A DNA stretch of 64,000 nt from Gracilaria domingensis (GCA_022539475.1 VCMS01000155.1:21503-85502), one strand, 5' to 3'; positions 32,134 to 42,535 are shown, numbered from the stretch's first letter. A program made the numbers and translations. The notes: generated by a model not told the origin, from the letters alone.

Positions 32134-33006
32134 TTACTTAAGTTTTGAGGTGGCGTCTCTTGCGAGAGAGCCGGACATGGGGTGAGATATTTTCGTGGAG
32201 TGGGTCTGAGACATAGGGTGGAAGAATGTGTTTTCGTTGTTAGCCAACGGGAGCTGTTTCACAAGTGTCTGAACGGGGTCTCTCGTGTAGAGGGTGGCGC
32301 AGAACGTACATCCTTCTGGCCAGACAGTTCTTCGATTGAAACCGTTCTTTGAGGCGTATCGTTCGAAAATGGCGTTCTTCAGTTCTGTACAGCGCTTGGA
32401 ACTTGTTATGGTGTCGTTGAATCGCTTTTGCGAGAATCGCGGGTCCCGAAGTAGCCCAATTAGCTCGTCTGCCTCATGATGACCAAGGTTGGAAGCTACT
32501 GAAGCCAGACAAACCGTGAGATAATCCATATGCAAATCACCGAGGGCCTCCTCAGAAGGCACTGGGAGGGAAATGCTTCCGTGTTCTCGCTCTAATGACG
32601 CGGGACCCGAGGAAAAAGAAACACAATGCGAAGTGTCCGGAATGGGAAGGGCGCACGGAGTGGGGTCAACGATGTCCTCGGACACCGGAGGCTCGGGAAG
32701 GCGACAAGGGGCAGTGACCGTTTCGGAAGATGCGGCCGCGGGCGCGGAAAGCTTGAGACGCTTGCTTCTCCGAATGGGCCGCCTATTGTCGTCTTCCAGC
32801 GCGGCTTTCAGACGAAACGGGCAATGATTGACAGGCTGTTGAAGAGATAAGACCCCTCGGCGAGTAACGAAGGGGCACCCACGCTTCTTATGTGTACAGT
32901 AGTAGACTATGGGAAGAAGAAATGAACGAGAAACGACGACAAAGACTGCAAGGGAAGGTCTTCCGAAGGGAGAAGGAGGTCGAGCGACAGTCAAGATCGA
33001 CGTCAT
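32134..33006 (-). CDS. N-terminal exon of the Tnp2-like transposase
   Basis: 290 residues from ATG 33006. After a hydrophobic start it has CTHKKRGCPFVTRRGVLSLQ followed by VNHCPF, a Cys/His zinc-finger-like motif of the type found at the N-terminus of Plavaka transposases. Acidic and Ser-rich linkers follow, and LADYELIGLL-like helices give way to GCTFC near the end. It stops at 32134 where AAGTAAAT could be a splice donor; the main transposase frame begins about 80 bp further on after a TTTCGTAG acceptor-like site. The splice phase could not be made to fit cleanly, so the joining is uncertain. Confidence 0.5.
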   Translation of the reverse strand: MTSILTVARPPSPFGRPSLAVFVVVSRSFLLPIVYYCTHKKRGCPFVTRRGVLSLQQPVNHCPFRLKAALEDDNRRPIRRSKRLKLSAPAAASSETVTAPCRLPEPPVSEDIVDPTPCALPIPDTSHCVSFSSGPASLEREHGSISLPVPSEEALGDLHMDYLTVCLASVASNLGHHEADELIGLLRDPRFSQKRFNDTITSSKRCTELKNAIFERYASKNGFNRRTVWPEGCTFCATLYTRDPVQTLVKQLPLANNENTFFHPMSQTHSTKISHPMSGSLARDATSKLK

Positions 33007-33271
33007 GCTGAGAACGGAGAATATATTTTGAGTTTAAATCACGTGCTTTCGTTCAAAAAGGAACGTAGGTACACGTCGACCTCAACACAAGGGTGTACTT
33101 CTCGTATTATCTATCACTGGTTATAAACCTGTGGTTTTCCAACGTTGTACGCTGTACACCTGTCGAATCTCGCACAGAAAAATAAATCTCTTCCCTCCGC
33201 CGCCGCCGCCGCACCTCCGACGTCCGACCTTCCCTTACCGTCGTGATCCGTGCCATCCACATCCTCGCGTT

Positions 33272-33352
33272 ATACTCCGCTCCGTCCTTTTTTCCTCCCT
33301 CTACTTTATGGAGGCTCCTTAAAGTAGGGGGCGGAATAAAGTAGGACGGAGT
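33272..33352. repeat. Imperfect hairpin with CTACTTTA arms
   Basis: CTCCGCTCCGTCC...CTCTACTTTA pairs imperfectly with TAAAGTAG..GGGCGGAATAAAG and GGACGGAG around a GGAGGCTCC centre. It lies about 265 bp upstream of the transposase start and could be a subterminal repeat of its element, which is not proven. 33007-33270 holds only a (CCG)n-like run near 33200. Confidence 0.45.
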
Positions 33353-33604
33353 CATCCGTATCTCACGGATGTATTCCGTGCAGTCTATTCGTACGTTCTT
33401 CCATATCCTTCCACGTATCTTTGCCCTAAACTAACCAATCCTCACCGCGTTTCTTCGCGCTCTGCGACATGTAAACTGCAGGAAACAAGCTAATCACTTT
33501 CAACTTCTTCTATTTTTTCAAGATATAGAACGAGTGGAAGTGTGAAAACGGGAACCCGGTAACCCAAAGCGACGACTGTAAGTACGCGAACAATGGTTCA
33601 TTTC

Positions 33605-33689
33605 GTTGCGCCATAGGCTCTAGCTTCGCCTCTTGGGCTACTTTTCAAAAGTAGCGCAAGACGCGAGAAGCTAGAGCATATTGCGCAAC
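33605..33689. repeat. Foldback hairpin
   Basis: GTTGCGCCATAGGCTCTAGC at 33605 pairs with GCTAGAGCATATTGCGCAAC ending 33689, around a centre of CTACTTTTCAAAAGTAG. The two arms are about 40 bp long with a few mismatches. Nothing nearby is coding. Confidence 0.7.
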
Positions 33690-33714
33690 AAACCAAGTTG
33701 GTTTCTTGGCGATC

Positions 33715-34435
33715 TTGGATCTGTGAGTGTTCAGGATAGACGATTCTGGTTTGGTTGGGACATAGGCTGCTCTCTCGTTTATCGCATCTTTGGGTTTTTT
33801 GCTGCATGGGCATTCTCAGTGTCGTTGCTTGTGAGTTCTCGCTTCGACACCTTTCGCGTTTTACGATGATGGATTGTTGGTAATCTAACCGATCCCTTTC
33901 CTGCTTCTTCTTCCTTTTGCGAGTTACTAGGTCCCTCGACTTTTCTAGCGCAACGTTTTTGTTTTGTTTTATCAATGGTACGTTCTATCGCATTTCAAAT
34001 GTATCCAACGGAGCATTGACTAACTTATGGATACTTAATGCTTGCGTATACAGGTAAACGACCAATTTCATTTCGTCTCTCAAGATCCATGTCTGACTGT
34101 TCGGGATAGGCGATTCTGGGGCTTTGTTGGGACATAGGCTGCTCTCTCGTTTATCGCATCTTGGGGTATTTTTGCTGCATGGGCATTCTCAATGTCGTTG
34201 CTTGTGAGTTCTCGCTTCGACACCTTTCGAGTTTTTCGATGATGGTGGGCTAGTAATCTAACCGATCCCTTTCCTGCTTCTTCTTCCTTTTGCGAGTTAC
34301 TAGGTCCCTCGACTTTTCTAGCGCAACGTTTTTGTTTTGTTTTATCAATGGTACGTTCCATCGCATTTCAAATGTATCCAACGGAGCATTGACTAACTTA
34401 TGGATACTTTCTGCTTGCGTATACAGGTAAATGAC
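33715..34435. repeat. ~372-bp tandem duplication
   Basis: Copy one (about 33715-34059) and copy two (about 34088-34435) are offset by 370-373 bp and differ by few substitutions. Shared words include ATAGGCTGCTCTCTCGTTTA and ACTAGGTCCCTCGACTTTTC. Each copy ends in CTTGCGTATACAGGTAA, a sequence resembling joined splice sites. No conserved protein is encoded. Confidence 0.85.
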
Positions 34436-34485
34436 TTTTGATGCGGACGTAGCTCACGAGTTGCAGGTGCAGGTTCTTCAAGTAG

Positions 34486-34625
34486 GGAACCATGCATCTG
34501 GGCATGGTTCCTTACATGAGGAACGGAGAGGATGAGGCGCTTCGGGCCTCATCCTCTCGGAGTGCGTATTTGTTCTACCGATACCGCACTTTGGTGCAGG
34601 TGCCCTCTGCGGCATCTGCCGCAGA
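34486..34625. ncRNA. Candidate structured RNA: four consecutive hairpins
   Basis: Four stems follow each other: GGAACCATGC with GCATGGTTCC (34486-34511); GAGAGGATGAGGC with GCCTCATCCTCTC around a GCTTCGG loop (34526-34558); AGTGCGTAT with ATACCGCACT (34561-34590); and TCTGCGGC with GCCGCAGA (34606-34625). The second has a UUCG-type tetraloop on either strand reading. The family is not recognised, the strand is unknown, and it could instead be a decayed foldback repeat. Confidence 0.35.
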
Positions 34626-34639
34626 TTGCGCCTACACCC

Positions 34640-35980
34640 GCTTCATCATGGGGAAATGGTACATATAATATAGCGAAGTAGTGGTTAGCAAAAGTGGTCG
34701 ATAGAAGAATAGATACGAATAGAACGGTATGATTTCACAATGGGCATCATCTGTACTAGCACCATTATTTCATGCGTTGCAGGGTATCATTCCGCTGAAG
34801 GTATCGTGTAATGTGCACCTTAATGGAAACTGAACCTAGACTTCGCGAAATACCATTCAGGTAGCACTCGACTAAAGAACTAGCACGAGTGGAAAACCCA
34901 CCAGTATTTACTGCACAGCGCTTCTGGACGACCCAAGCAATTATCTTCAAATTTTGAAATAATTGATCTCGATATTGTTTCAAAAAATTTACTGGACGAC
35001 CTTGCCACTTTCTGGACGACCCTCGCCAAAAAATAGCATCTGCAAGAGACAGACGTTTAGGCTCGAGAGGCAACTCTCGTGTTACAATAAAGAAACACTT
35101 AGATCTCTGTTTATTGTTTCCAAAAAGTATTGTTCTACGTCGTGCGGAACAGAGTAGACACCGCAGATGTAGTCCAAAACACCTTAAAAGTTAGCAAACA
35201 AGCCCTCGTAGGCGAGCTCACTGCGAGGTGCGGCGGCGCAAGCATCTCCTTACAGCAAGCTCTCTAGATCAGTGTGGGACAAATTTGAGGCGCCATCAAC
35301 GGAATCGCGAGCTACAAACAACTGTTTTCACATTCGCGCTCAGCAACATTGATGAAAAGAAGCTTATTTTGACTTCGAGGGTCGTGGTTAATCCATTCGT
35401 CTTGCCCTCAGCATCTCTGGCATTGAGTTTAAGGATGATCGAATTGTCTACTCGTCCTGGAAACACACTGTCAAGCCGACCCTTGCCTTCTCTACCCACA
35501 GGGTCTATCCCTGTCACAACAAATGTTGATCGACGGTGAATTCATGGCGCAATCTATTGATCAATGCGTTAGCAGTGCTAGCACAGGCAGACTCTGCCCG
35601 GCAGAGGCCCCTGAAACTGTAAAACGCATAATTCTACGTGGTGAGAGCCGTGGAACGTTTTCTACGTTTGCGTGCATCATGATCATTGAAAACTTTATTT
35701 TGGTGATGGCGTCGGCGGTTACAGCCAAAGGGGGCAAAAACGATAAAAATAAAGTTTGCTCTCGTAGAGTACCAGTCCAATCAGACGAAGAAGCACTAGC
35801 CAAATATAAGCTTACGTAGATAGAGTGCGGCAGAAGCCAAACAACAGAAGCACGAACACAAGAACAGAGGAGGGACACCAAACGATAGACAAATAGATAA
35901 AGAAGAACAAACAAGGATAATATATGTAATGAGATGAATAGAAATGTGTCACATCTGGACAATGAAAAGAGAGACCTGTG
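34640..35980. other. No recognisable gene
   Basis: Frames on both strands are short and match nothing I know. The word CTGGACGACC recurs three times between 34922 and 35025. I cannot support a gene here. Confidence 0.35.
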
Positions 35981-35982
35981 CT

Positions 35983-36482
35983 CTAAAAGATAGAATTATT
36001 CTTCTTTCTAAGTGTCGCACGATGACGGCGGCTCCTGTAGTGGACGCGCAGATCGTCGGCTTCAGAGAACCGGATGTCGCAAGCCTTGCAGTGAATGTCT
36101 AGCTCGGTATAGTTTGCACGGCGCAAAGCTCTGCGATGGCGACGGCCGGCTTGATGGACTTCAAGCTGACGCTGGCTCTGGACCTGATGTCACAGACACG
36201 ACAGCGTTTGAAGATTCGCTTACGCGGCGGAGGGCTACGACGGCGCTTCTCCTTCTGAGTCGCTACGCGAAAGATATCGCGCTCGCGTGGCCCGTCAAGA
36301 GGCTGCACAGCCGACTTCTTTATCTGCGGAACGGGATCGGGGACTTCTTCTAGACGCTCGTCCGGGTCAACTACGGACGAGTACTCGCTGGATCAGACGA
36401 AAGACCTTGGCACTTGATGTGAAACAAACAAGAAGTTAGTAGTCACACAAAATGCCAAAAGAGCAGCTGAGAACAACTTACT
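35983..36482 (-). pseudogene. U1-type C2H2 zinc-finger gene, frameshifted
   Basis: Minus strand. A likely intron runs from 36481 to 36388 (GTAAGTTGTT donor, GATCCAG acceptor); splicing it joins EAIVQ to DEYSSVVDPDERLEEV in phase. The exon continues through a basic region to FKRCRVCDI, where a one-base deletion is needed to continue with SQRQLEVHQAGRRHRR. A second finger reads HCKACDIRFSEADDLRVHYR then SRRH, ending at a stop at 35983. The CxxC...HxxxxxH spacing is that of U1/matrin-type fingers, which bind RNA or DNA. The upstream exon has no ATG that I can see. Confidence 0.55.
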
Positions 36483-36529
36483 CTTGAACGATTGCCTCAG
36501 GGCCGTAGGTTAATAGAAATCTTACGCCG

Positions 36530-37340
36530 TATCACACAGTGTGTCTAGCAACAACAGATGCAAAGCAACACTATGTCAGGAACGGAATCGCAACGCGAAG
36601 AACCAGCGAAACCAGAGCCCAAGGCCGACAGAAGAAGCAAGGGAACAGATGCGGGCAAGGAAGGCCCGCGCAACGACGAAGGAACGGAGAGGAGCAACAA
36701 CAAAGACAACCGTGGGGTATGGAAACGGGAAAAGACGATAACGGCAACAACGACAACAAAAGAAACCACCACGGAGAACACGGAGAGACGGGGAACCAAG
36801 AAGAACGGACTTCGGGAGAGAAAGGCACGCCCGCACAAGGCTAACCCAACGGTAGGGTAGTACGGACGCTTTGCCGACTCACAAGAGACGAGCCCAGACG
36901 AGGGGCTGTGTGAGTAGCAGGGAACGTTGATGGCGGTGAGACCAAGCCGCCAAAGGGGGAGAGTGAGAGAGGTTGAGGATGAGGGGAAGAAGGTTGAGAC
37001 GAAAACGGGGGAAAGAGATGAGGAGTAGAAGTGGGGGGAGGTCATCGAAGCGGAAGTGGTCTGGCCGGAGTTGAGTCGGAGGCGACTGCTCCAGCCATTT
37101 TTATAGTGCTTTTTATCCTAAAAAAAATGGGCTACAAGTCGTCGTTTTCAATCCCCCCAATAAATTTGCGTTGCATGTACAATTATGGCCCTTCGCTCAA
37201 TAACTGTCAGGTTATGGACGATCGGGTACGTTACATGCCGATGGGCTGGTGATTTCGTAGTCGGGTTTTGAGCGTGGCAGAATTTGGTGAGCCACTAAAC
37301 CTAGATTTGGGTTCCGAACCACTATCCAAAACCTAGAGTT
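36530..37340. other. No recognisable gene; low-complexity stretch
   Basis: 36540-36860 is rich in AAC, GAA and AGA words and is open in several frames on both strands, which is a composition effect. Nothing is recognised up to 37340. Confidence 0.4.
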
Positions 37341-37349
37341 CTTGAGATT

Positions 37350-37422
37350 ATGCCACGCGCATTATAGTGGCACCTCGCGGCGGTGCACATTTTGCCACGC
37401 GCATTATAGTGGCACCTGATTC
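37350..37422. repeat. Short direct repeat upstream of an interrupted gene
   Basis: TGCCACGCGCATTATAGTGG followed by CACCT occurs at about 37352 and again at about 37393. The context (ACCACTAT, CCACTATAATAA) repeats related words, so this may be the end of another small element or a promoter repeat. Confidence 0.5.
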
Positions 37423-37616
37423 GGTTCTTTTCTAAACCACTATAATAAATCTAAGGTTGGAGAGATCATACTACGTGTATTACCATAGCGCCCTGCGCTG
37501 TAGAGAGTCATGTGGCCATGTGGCTTACCTGTGCGCGCCTCTCGTGGCTCTATTTGATCTCTGCTCGGCTGGGCTTGCTCGCGCCGTCTTGCTCGCTACG
37601 CCGCCCTTCCTTAACA

Positions 37617-37982
37617 ATGTCTGTTCAGACCGGCTCTTCCAATGGGGAGGCCAGCACCGGTTCCCGCTCCGTCATCGACGTCGAGCCCGAAGGGGACGCA
37701 GTGCTGGAGAACGGCGGCGCCGAGGACAAGGTGCCCGCATCGGGTGCCGTCATTGCTGGCATTATTGCGGGCACGGGTGGTGGTAAACCGGCTGGGGGCG
37801 GGGGACACTTGTCCCCCCGTGATGCGATGAGGGAGGTGAACACGTGGCTTCTTCGCTCGTGTAACGGCGAACGCTACGCGGAGGACATCGTGCGCGATAT
37901 CTTGACTTTGGCCACGCCAACGTACGTGAGGGGCCTGAGAGACGGGATGCGGTTCGCTATGCATTGCTTTAAGCCCGCAAAG
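37617..37982 (+). pseudogene. Unknown gene, 5' part, cut by a copia element
   Basis: Starts at ATG 37617 (MSVQTGSSNGEA) in an ACAATGT context. It encodes a Gly/Ala/Glu-rich segment, a GAVIAGIIAGTGGGKPAGGGG stretch in part and then a helical domain with VNTWLLRSCNGERYAEDIV and LRDGMRFAMHCFKPAK. At 37982 a copia element begins. Past the element, at 42536, the same phase continues with AREAATAALVRDMDAYL. The product is unrecognised. The reading frame then runs into the L end of the hAT element, so the gene appears to have been hit twice. Confidence 0.6.
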
Positions 37983-38156
37983 TGTGATCCGTGCGGACCG
38001 ATGGCGGAAAACGTCTCGCCATCTTCGGCGCACTCGCCTTTATTGGTGTGGTGCGCTGCGTGGTGTGCACGTGGTACACGCGTGCTGAACGGCGTGCTAA
38101 CTGACTATTTCATCTGGAATCGCGCTGGCGTCTTGTGAGTGTGGCGCGTGCTAACA
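37983..38156 (-). repeat. 3' LTR
   Basis: Minus-strand LTR bounded by TGTTAGC and CACA. It matches 42423-42530 except for a 66-bp insertion near its start that contains CATCTGGAATCGCG. The insertion also extends the RNase H reading frame into the LTR. Confidence 0.85.
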
Positions 38157-38848
38157 GATCCCCCGACGGTGGTGCGTTTCCTGATGGGTCGGAGCGGGAG
38201 CATCTTAACGTTGGCGGCAAACTTTTGCGGGCGTTGCACTTTGGTAAGAATGTCGGCTCGCATCTGGTCCGTGGGACTGTGCCGAACTGCCAGAGAGTTG
38301 TTACGTACGTGGTGTCGCAGAAAGTGATGGCGCAGGTCGATGTATTTCGTCTGTTTGGGTGCTCCGCTTTTGAGAGTGGCCGCAATGGCTGCTTGGTTGT
38401 CGAGTATTATAGGAGTCGGCTGTGGAGTTTCAAAGCCCAAGAAGTTGAGTATTCGTCGGAACATGAGCGTGTCTCTGGCGGCGTTAGTAGCGGCTATATA
38501 TTCCGCTTCTGTGGTTGATAGTGTCGGCACGGGTTGCTGTTTGGAGGACCAGTGTATCAGATTGTGTTGGAGATAGTGGACTGCGCCAGAAGTGGACCGT
38601 CGGTTTGAGGTGTCGCCTGCGAAGTCGGCGTCACTGTATGAGGTGAGAGGGTTCTGTGGTGACTTCGCAATTTCTGTGCTGGGATAATAGAGGCCGTGTG
38701 TCGCGGTTTCTTTCAGGTATCGCGCGACCGACTTGATGTGTTTCCAGTGACGTTCTGTGGGGTTGGCCAGAGCAAGGGCTAATTTGGAGGTTACATACGC
38801 AATGTCCGGGCGCGTGCAGTACGCGAGCCATCTGAGGCATCCTACCAC
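38157..38848 (-). pseudogene. Copia RNase H
   Basis: The frame has MVGCLRWLAYCTRPDIAYV, YSDADFAGDTSNRRSTSGAV, STTEAEYIAATNAARDTLM, DNQAAIA and ADILTKVQ. These are the RNase H hallmarks of copia pol. It is in a different frame from the reverse transcriptase (join at about 38850-39060). Confidence 0.9.
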
Positions 38849-38885
38849 TTGGCTGTATAGCGCTTTAGGTTTCGATGATGTTGTG

Positions 38886-40510
38886 TCATCTTCGTTGGGC
38901 GGGTGATACCCTAGGCTGGCTGTGTAAGGGTGCTTCTTGCCATTGGCTTTTTGGAGACCAAGAAGTTCTAATATCTGTTGTACGGTGTCTAGTTGAGAGA
39001 TAGATACAGAGCCGTTCTCGTGTGCGTTGATGTGCCAACCGAGGTACTGTGTGGGGGTGGGTACCTAGCCGTTTGATGTCGTACTTGACTTGAAGTTGTC
39101 GGTAGAGCTGATCGATGAGATGCTTTTTTGTCGCTGTAACTATAAAGTCATCCATATTTAAGCAGATGATGATGAATGTGTTGGGGTTAAATCGTTGAGT
39201 GAAGAGAGCGGGATCATCCTCCGATTGGCTGTAGCCCAGACTGATGAGGTATTCCAAGGCGTTGGTGAGAAAGTTGTGTCCTGCTGGTGGGGTCCCATAT
39301 AGGTTCAGCATTAGTTGGCCTCCTGTGGTGGGGTGTTTGAATGTACCGTCGAAGTTGGGGTGTTGTCGGACGAATACTGGCTTGTCGTGCGTGTATGGCT
39401 CATGTGTGTACGAGGATGTGATGTCGAAATATTCCAGTTCGAGGTTGTGCTGCGCTTTGAGTGCCAGTAAGAGGCGTACGGTGGATTTCTCCGAAAGGTA
39501 TGCTGCTGTCTGGAATGCGTTGAAATCGACGTGGGGTACCATTTTATCTCCGCGAACGGAGAAGCGTGCTTTTCGTGATTTGATTTCTCCGTTGGGATCT
39601 CGTTTGTATCGGTATGACATTGTTAGTGGTATCACGCGTTGGGGAAGTTTGTGTTTGGGAAGCCATTTGATGGCTTGCAGTTTGTCCAGCTTTGAAAGTT
39701 CCGAGTTGTCGACTTCTGCCCATTTTTCTGCATCTGGGTACTGTTGGGCTTGCTTTCTGCTTTTTGGTGCTGGTGTGTGTTTGGTGATGTGGGATGGTGT
39801 ACGGTGAGGGAGATGTGATTTGAACGCTGTGGACTGAGTAGCTACCGGGTCCGAGGTCCTTGTGTATGGGTGGAAGTCGCCAGCAGGCACTCTGATATAT
39901 TTCCCAGTGCCACGTTCCATGGTCATGATCGTGTGGGGGTTGATTCCATACATGTAGCGGCAGGGGAAGCCGCGGCTGTCCAGTTTTGTTTGGCTTGCGT
40001 TGTCCACCGGGAGGTATGCGTAGCCCACTTGGCCGAATGCGTATAGATGTTTTGGGGAAGCCGGCGTGCCGAATAACGCTTCGTGTGGTTGTTGCCCTGT
40101 TGTGGTATGAGGGGTGAGATTGTATTTGTATGCGACGTCTTTGACGGCGTCCTCCCAATGTTCGTTTTTGAGGTTGCTGTGAATGAGGTTGGCGCGGGCT
40201 GCTGACACAAGTGTTTGGTTGATACGTTCCGCAATTGCGTTGTGTTGAGGCGTGTATGGTGTGGACGTTTGATGTACGGTGCCCTTTTGTTGCAATTGGT
40301 TGTGGAGGGTCTTGCTCAGGTACTCCTTGGCGTTATCGTGGTGAATATTTGGGGGTATCTGCCTGTGAGGTTGTGGAAAAAGCTAGAGACGAATGCATAT
40401 ACGTTGGGAAGGTCCTTCCGGTTCGGGCTGAAATAAAGATAGAGGTATCTGCTCTGGAGGTCTATGAACGTTGTGAAGTAGCGATTGTGCTTTGTTGAGG
40501 GTTGGGTCAT
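38886..40510 (-). pseudogene. Copia integrase and reverse transcriptase
   Basis: The upstream frame reads DVCGPMTQPSTKHNRYFTTF (integrase first Asp region, about 40430-40500). After a shift near 40300 the main frame continues with TPYTPQHNAIAERINQTLVS (catalytic Glu helix), LNLYGTPPAGHNFLTNALEY and ICLNMDDFIVTA, where MDD replaces the usual VDD active-site box. Frameshifts at about 40300 and 39060 interrupt it. Confidence 0.88.
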
Positions 40511-40555
40511 TGGGCCACAGACGTCTGAGGTTAAGATGGTGCCTCGCTGTGTATT

Positions 40556-42238
40556 TTAATGGCTTTTGCGGTGCGGTCGCTTCTTGAGTCGACGTTGCTT
40601 GCATGCGCTGCTTGATATCTTGTGAGTGGCCCTGTTTTGAAGTCTTCTGCCGGGTATAATGTTTTTCCTAGACATTTCGGCAAGTCGTTGGGGGGTTGTG
40701 TGATTAGAGACAAGATGCCCTTTGTGTACGGGGTTGTTGTGGGCTGCCTTTGTGGGGGGTATGGGTGTGGGACTCTCTACGGTTCTGTGGAATGCGAGTG
40801 GTGTTGGTCGGTATATCTTGTGTTCGGACTTTGGGCGCTGGGTGCGTGTAGATTTTGTTTGGGTTCTGCACGAAGATAGGGGTGGGGGTATACGTTTTGT
40901 GTTCGGTGTTTGCTTGCTGAGAGGAATATGCGTGTGTGATGTGGAAGATGCAGGCTTTGCTGCTGATGGTTGTGCTAGATTGAGAGTGTAAGCATTGCGG
41001 TTCCATGAAGCTGTTCCAAGGAGTTTAATGGGGATGGAACGGCTAAAGATATACGCATGTTTGCGGGTGAATACTACTGGTCCGTACTTCTGTGCTATGA
41101 AATGCACTGATATGAGGTTGCTCTGCACATCGTGGTTGATGAGGGTTGGTATGATCAATGTGTGTCCCTCGCTGGTGTTGATTATGAGTGTCCCCTTCCG
41201 GCATGTCTGTAACACAGTCTTGGTCGCAGTGGTGGTGGTGATGGGAGAGCGAAGGCTAGTCACATCCTCTGTGTCGTGCGCGAAAATGGAGGGGTGAGCC
41301 GCCGAATCGAGTGTGTACTTACACTCGTCCTTGGGTTCATGGTCGGCTTCGAGTGGTTCCAGGGACTGTAGGGCGGTGGCAATTTCTTCTGGGAGCGACG
41401 TGGGAGATGATGCCGCTTGTTTGCCACTGGCTTGCCCTCGGCTACGGCGCGGCTTGGCCGCATGTAGCGCGTCTAGCTTCCCGTTGATGCTCGTGATAGC
41501 ATTTCGAATATCGTGGTTGCTAGAAGCGCCGTATCGTCCTCTACCTCTGCCTCTTTGGTTGCGTCCTCCCCTGGTACTGCTTTGGGGTTTGTACCTAAGT
41601 GTGGAAGGGGGAGTCTGCTGTTGTCCTAGTAACCTTTCATACTGCGCAAGGCGATGCTGTGTTTCTATGATGGTGTGTGGTGGTGAGTCAATCATCATAA
41701 CTTGGGCTCTTTGTTCGAATCTTTCATCATGAACCAGCCCTTGAAGAATGTAATTGATTGTGATTCTCTTATCTGTAATTCCTGGTGCTTGGGCAAGGAT
41801 TTGCTTGCGTCGTACGGCGAGATGTTTGGAGATGTATTCGGCGACAGTAGCAGTCCTTCGGATGTTCATTGCTTCGGAATTGAGGCTAAAAAAGTCTCTT
41901 GTTGCTTTTGAATCTATGCATTGTTTGACTGCCTGCACTATGGTGGCAGGTGAAGACTCGAAAATAGTAGGATTTGCAAGTATATTGGAGACCTCACTAG
42001 TGATGCTCTTAGTGATGACGCGGCGTAAAGAAGCTGTAGCTTTGTGATCATCTGGTGCCTGTGGTACGAAAGTTTCTTCAAGAAGTTGGGAGTACTCGTG
42101 TTCTACCAATATGTCTTTCAAGTTGCGGTGCCATTGTTGGAAGTTTTCAGGTGTGAGTTCAAGAAGTTCTTTGGTAAAGCGCCACAGTGCAAAGGAACTA
42201 AATTGTGGTGTTGCTTGAGGGGATGTCTCCGACGCCAT
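40556..42238 (-). CDS. Copia gag-protease
   Basis: 560 residues from ATG 42238. It has the helical capsid-like region (TPENFQQWHRNLKDILVEHE, TVAEYISKHLAVRRKQIL, YILQGL), a basic RGGRNQRGRGRGRYG stretch in place of a zinc knuckle, and YTLDSAAHPSIFA, an aspartic protease active-site-like DSA motif. It ends in a Pro/Thr/Lys-rich stretch, probably out of the original frame. It is the longest intact frame of this element. Confidence 0.8.
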   Translation of the reverse strand: MASETSPQATPQFSSFALWRFTKELLELTPENFQQWHRNLKDILVEHEYSQLLEETFVPQAPDDHKATASLRRVITKSITSEVSNILANPTIFESSPATIVQAVKQCIDSKATRDFFSLNSEAMNIRRTATVAEYISKHLAVRRKQILAQAPGITDKRITINYILQGLVHDERFEQRAQVMMIDSPPHTIIETQHRLAQYERLLGQQQTPPSTLRYKPQSSTRGGRNQRGRGRGRYGASSNHDIRNAITSINGKLDALHAAKPRRSRGQASGKQAASSPTSLPEEIATALQSLEPLEADHEPKDECKYTLDSAAHPSIFAHDTEDVTSLRSPITTTTATKTVLQTCRKGTLIINTSEGHTLIIPTLINHDVQSNLISVHFIAQKYGPVVFTRKHAYIFSRSIPIKLLGTASWNRNAYTLNLAQPSAAKPASSTSHTHIPLSKQTPNTKRIPPPLSSCRTQTKSTRTQRPKSEHKIYRPTPLAFHRTVESPTPIPPTKAAHNNPVHKGHLVSNHTTPQRLAEMSRKNIIPGRRLQNRATHKISSSACKQRRLKKRPHRKSH

Positions 42239-42422
42239 GTTAGCTTTTGCGTTTTGCCACAGTTCTGACCAAATTTCTTATGTATTGCGGTAGTGATGAC
42301 GGCGTTCTCTTGGTGTCAGATTCTGGAAGTTTGTATGTTGTTGCACGGGAGCGACGCTCTTACCGTGGATCGGTATAGTGGGTTTGGATCGTGTGCTGTG
42401 TGCGTAGGTGGTGCCCATAACC

Positions 42423-42530
42423 TGTGATCCGTGCGGACCGATGGCCGAACTCGTCTCGCCATCTTCGGCGCACTCGCCTTTACTGGTGTGGTGCGCTGCG
42501 TGGTGTGCACGTGGTACACGCGTGCTAACA
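42423..42530 (-). repeat. 5' LTR
   Basis: 108-bp LTR, start TGTTAGCACG and end GGATCACA on the minus strand, flanked by CAAAG. It is followed inward by GGTTATGGGC, a possible primer-binding site. Confidence 0.85.
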
Positions 42531-42535
42531 CAAAG

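Larger units (their letters stand above)
37983..42530 (-). mobile_element. Ty1/copia element with 5-bp target duplication
   Basis: LTRs lie at 37983-38156 (174 bp, 3' LTR) and 42423-42530 (108 bp, 5' LTR); in element orientation both start TGTTAGCACGCG and end GGATCACA. The flanking CAAAG is present at 37978-37982 and at 42531-42535. The 3' LTR has a 66-bp insert relative to the other; the shared part differs at about four positions. Gag, protease, integrase, reverse transcriptase and RNase H are present in copia order on the minus strand. A purine run with GGGGGA precedes the 3' LTR. Confidence 0.92.

Noticed and set aside
36545-37045. 166-residue minus-strand hydrophobic Ser/Leu frame and the plus-strand Lys/Arg/Thr frames
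   Set aside because: They are open in several frames because of low-complexity composition; no motif supports any of them.
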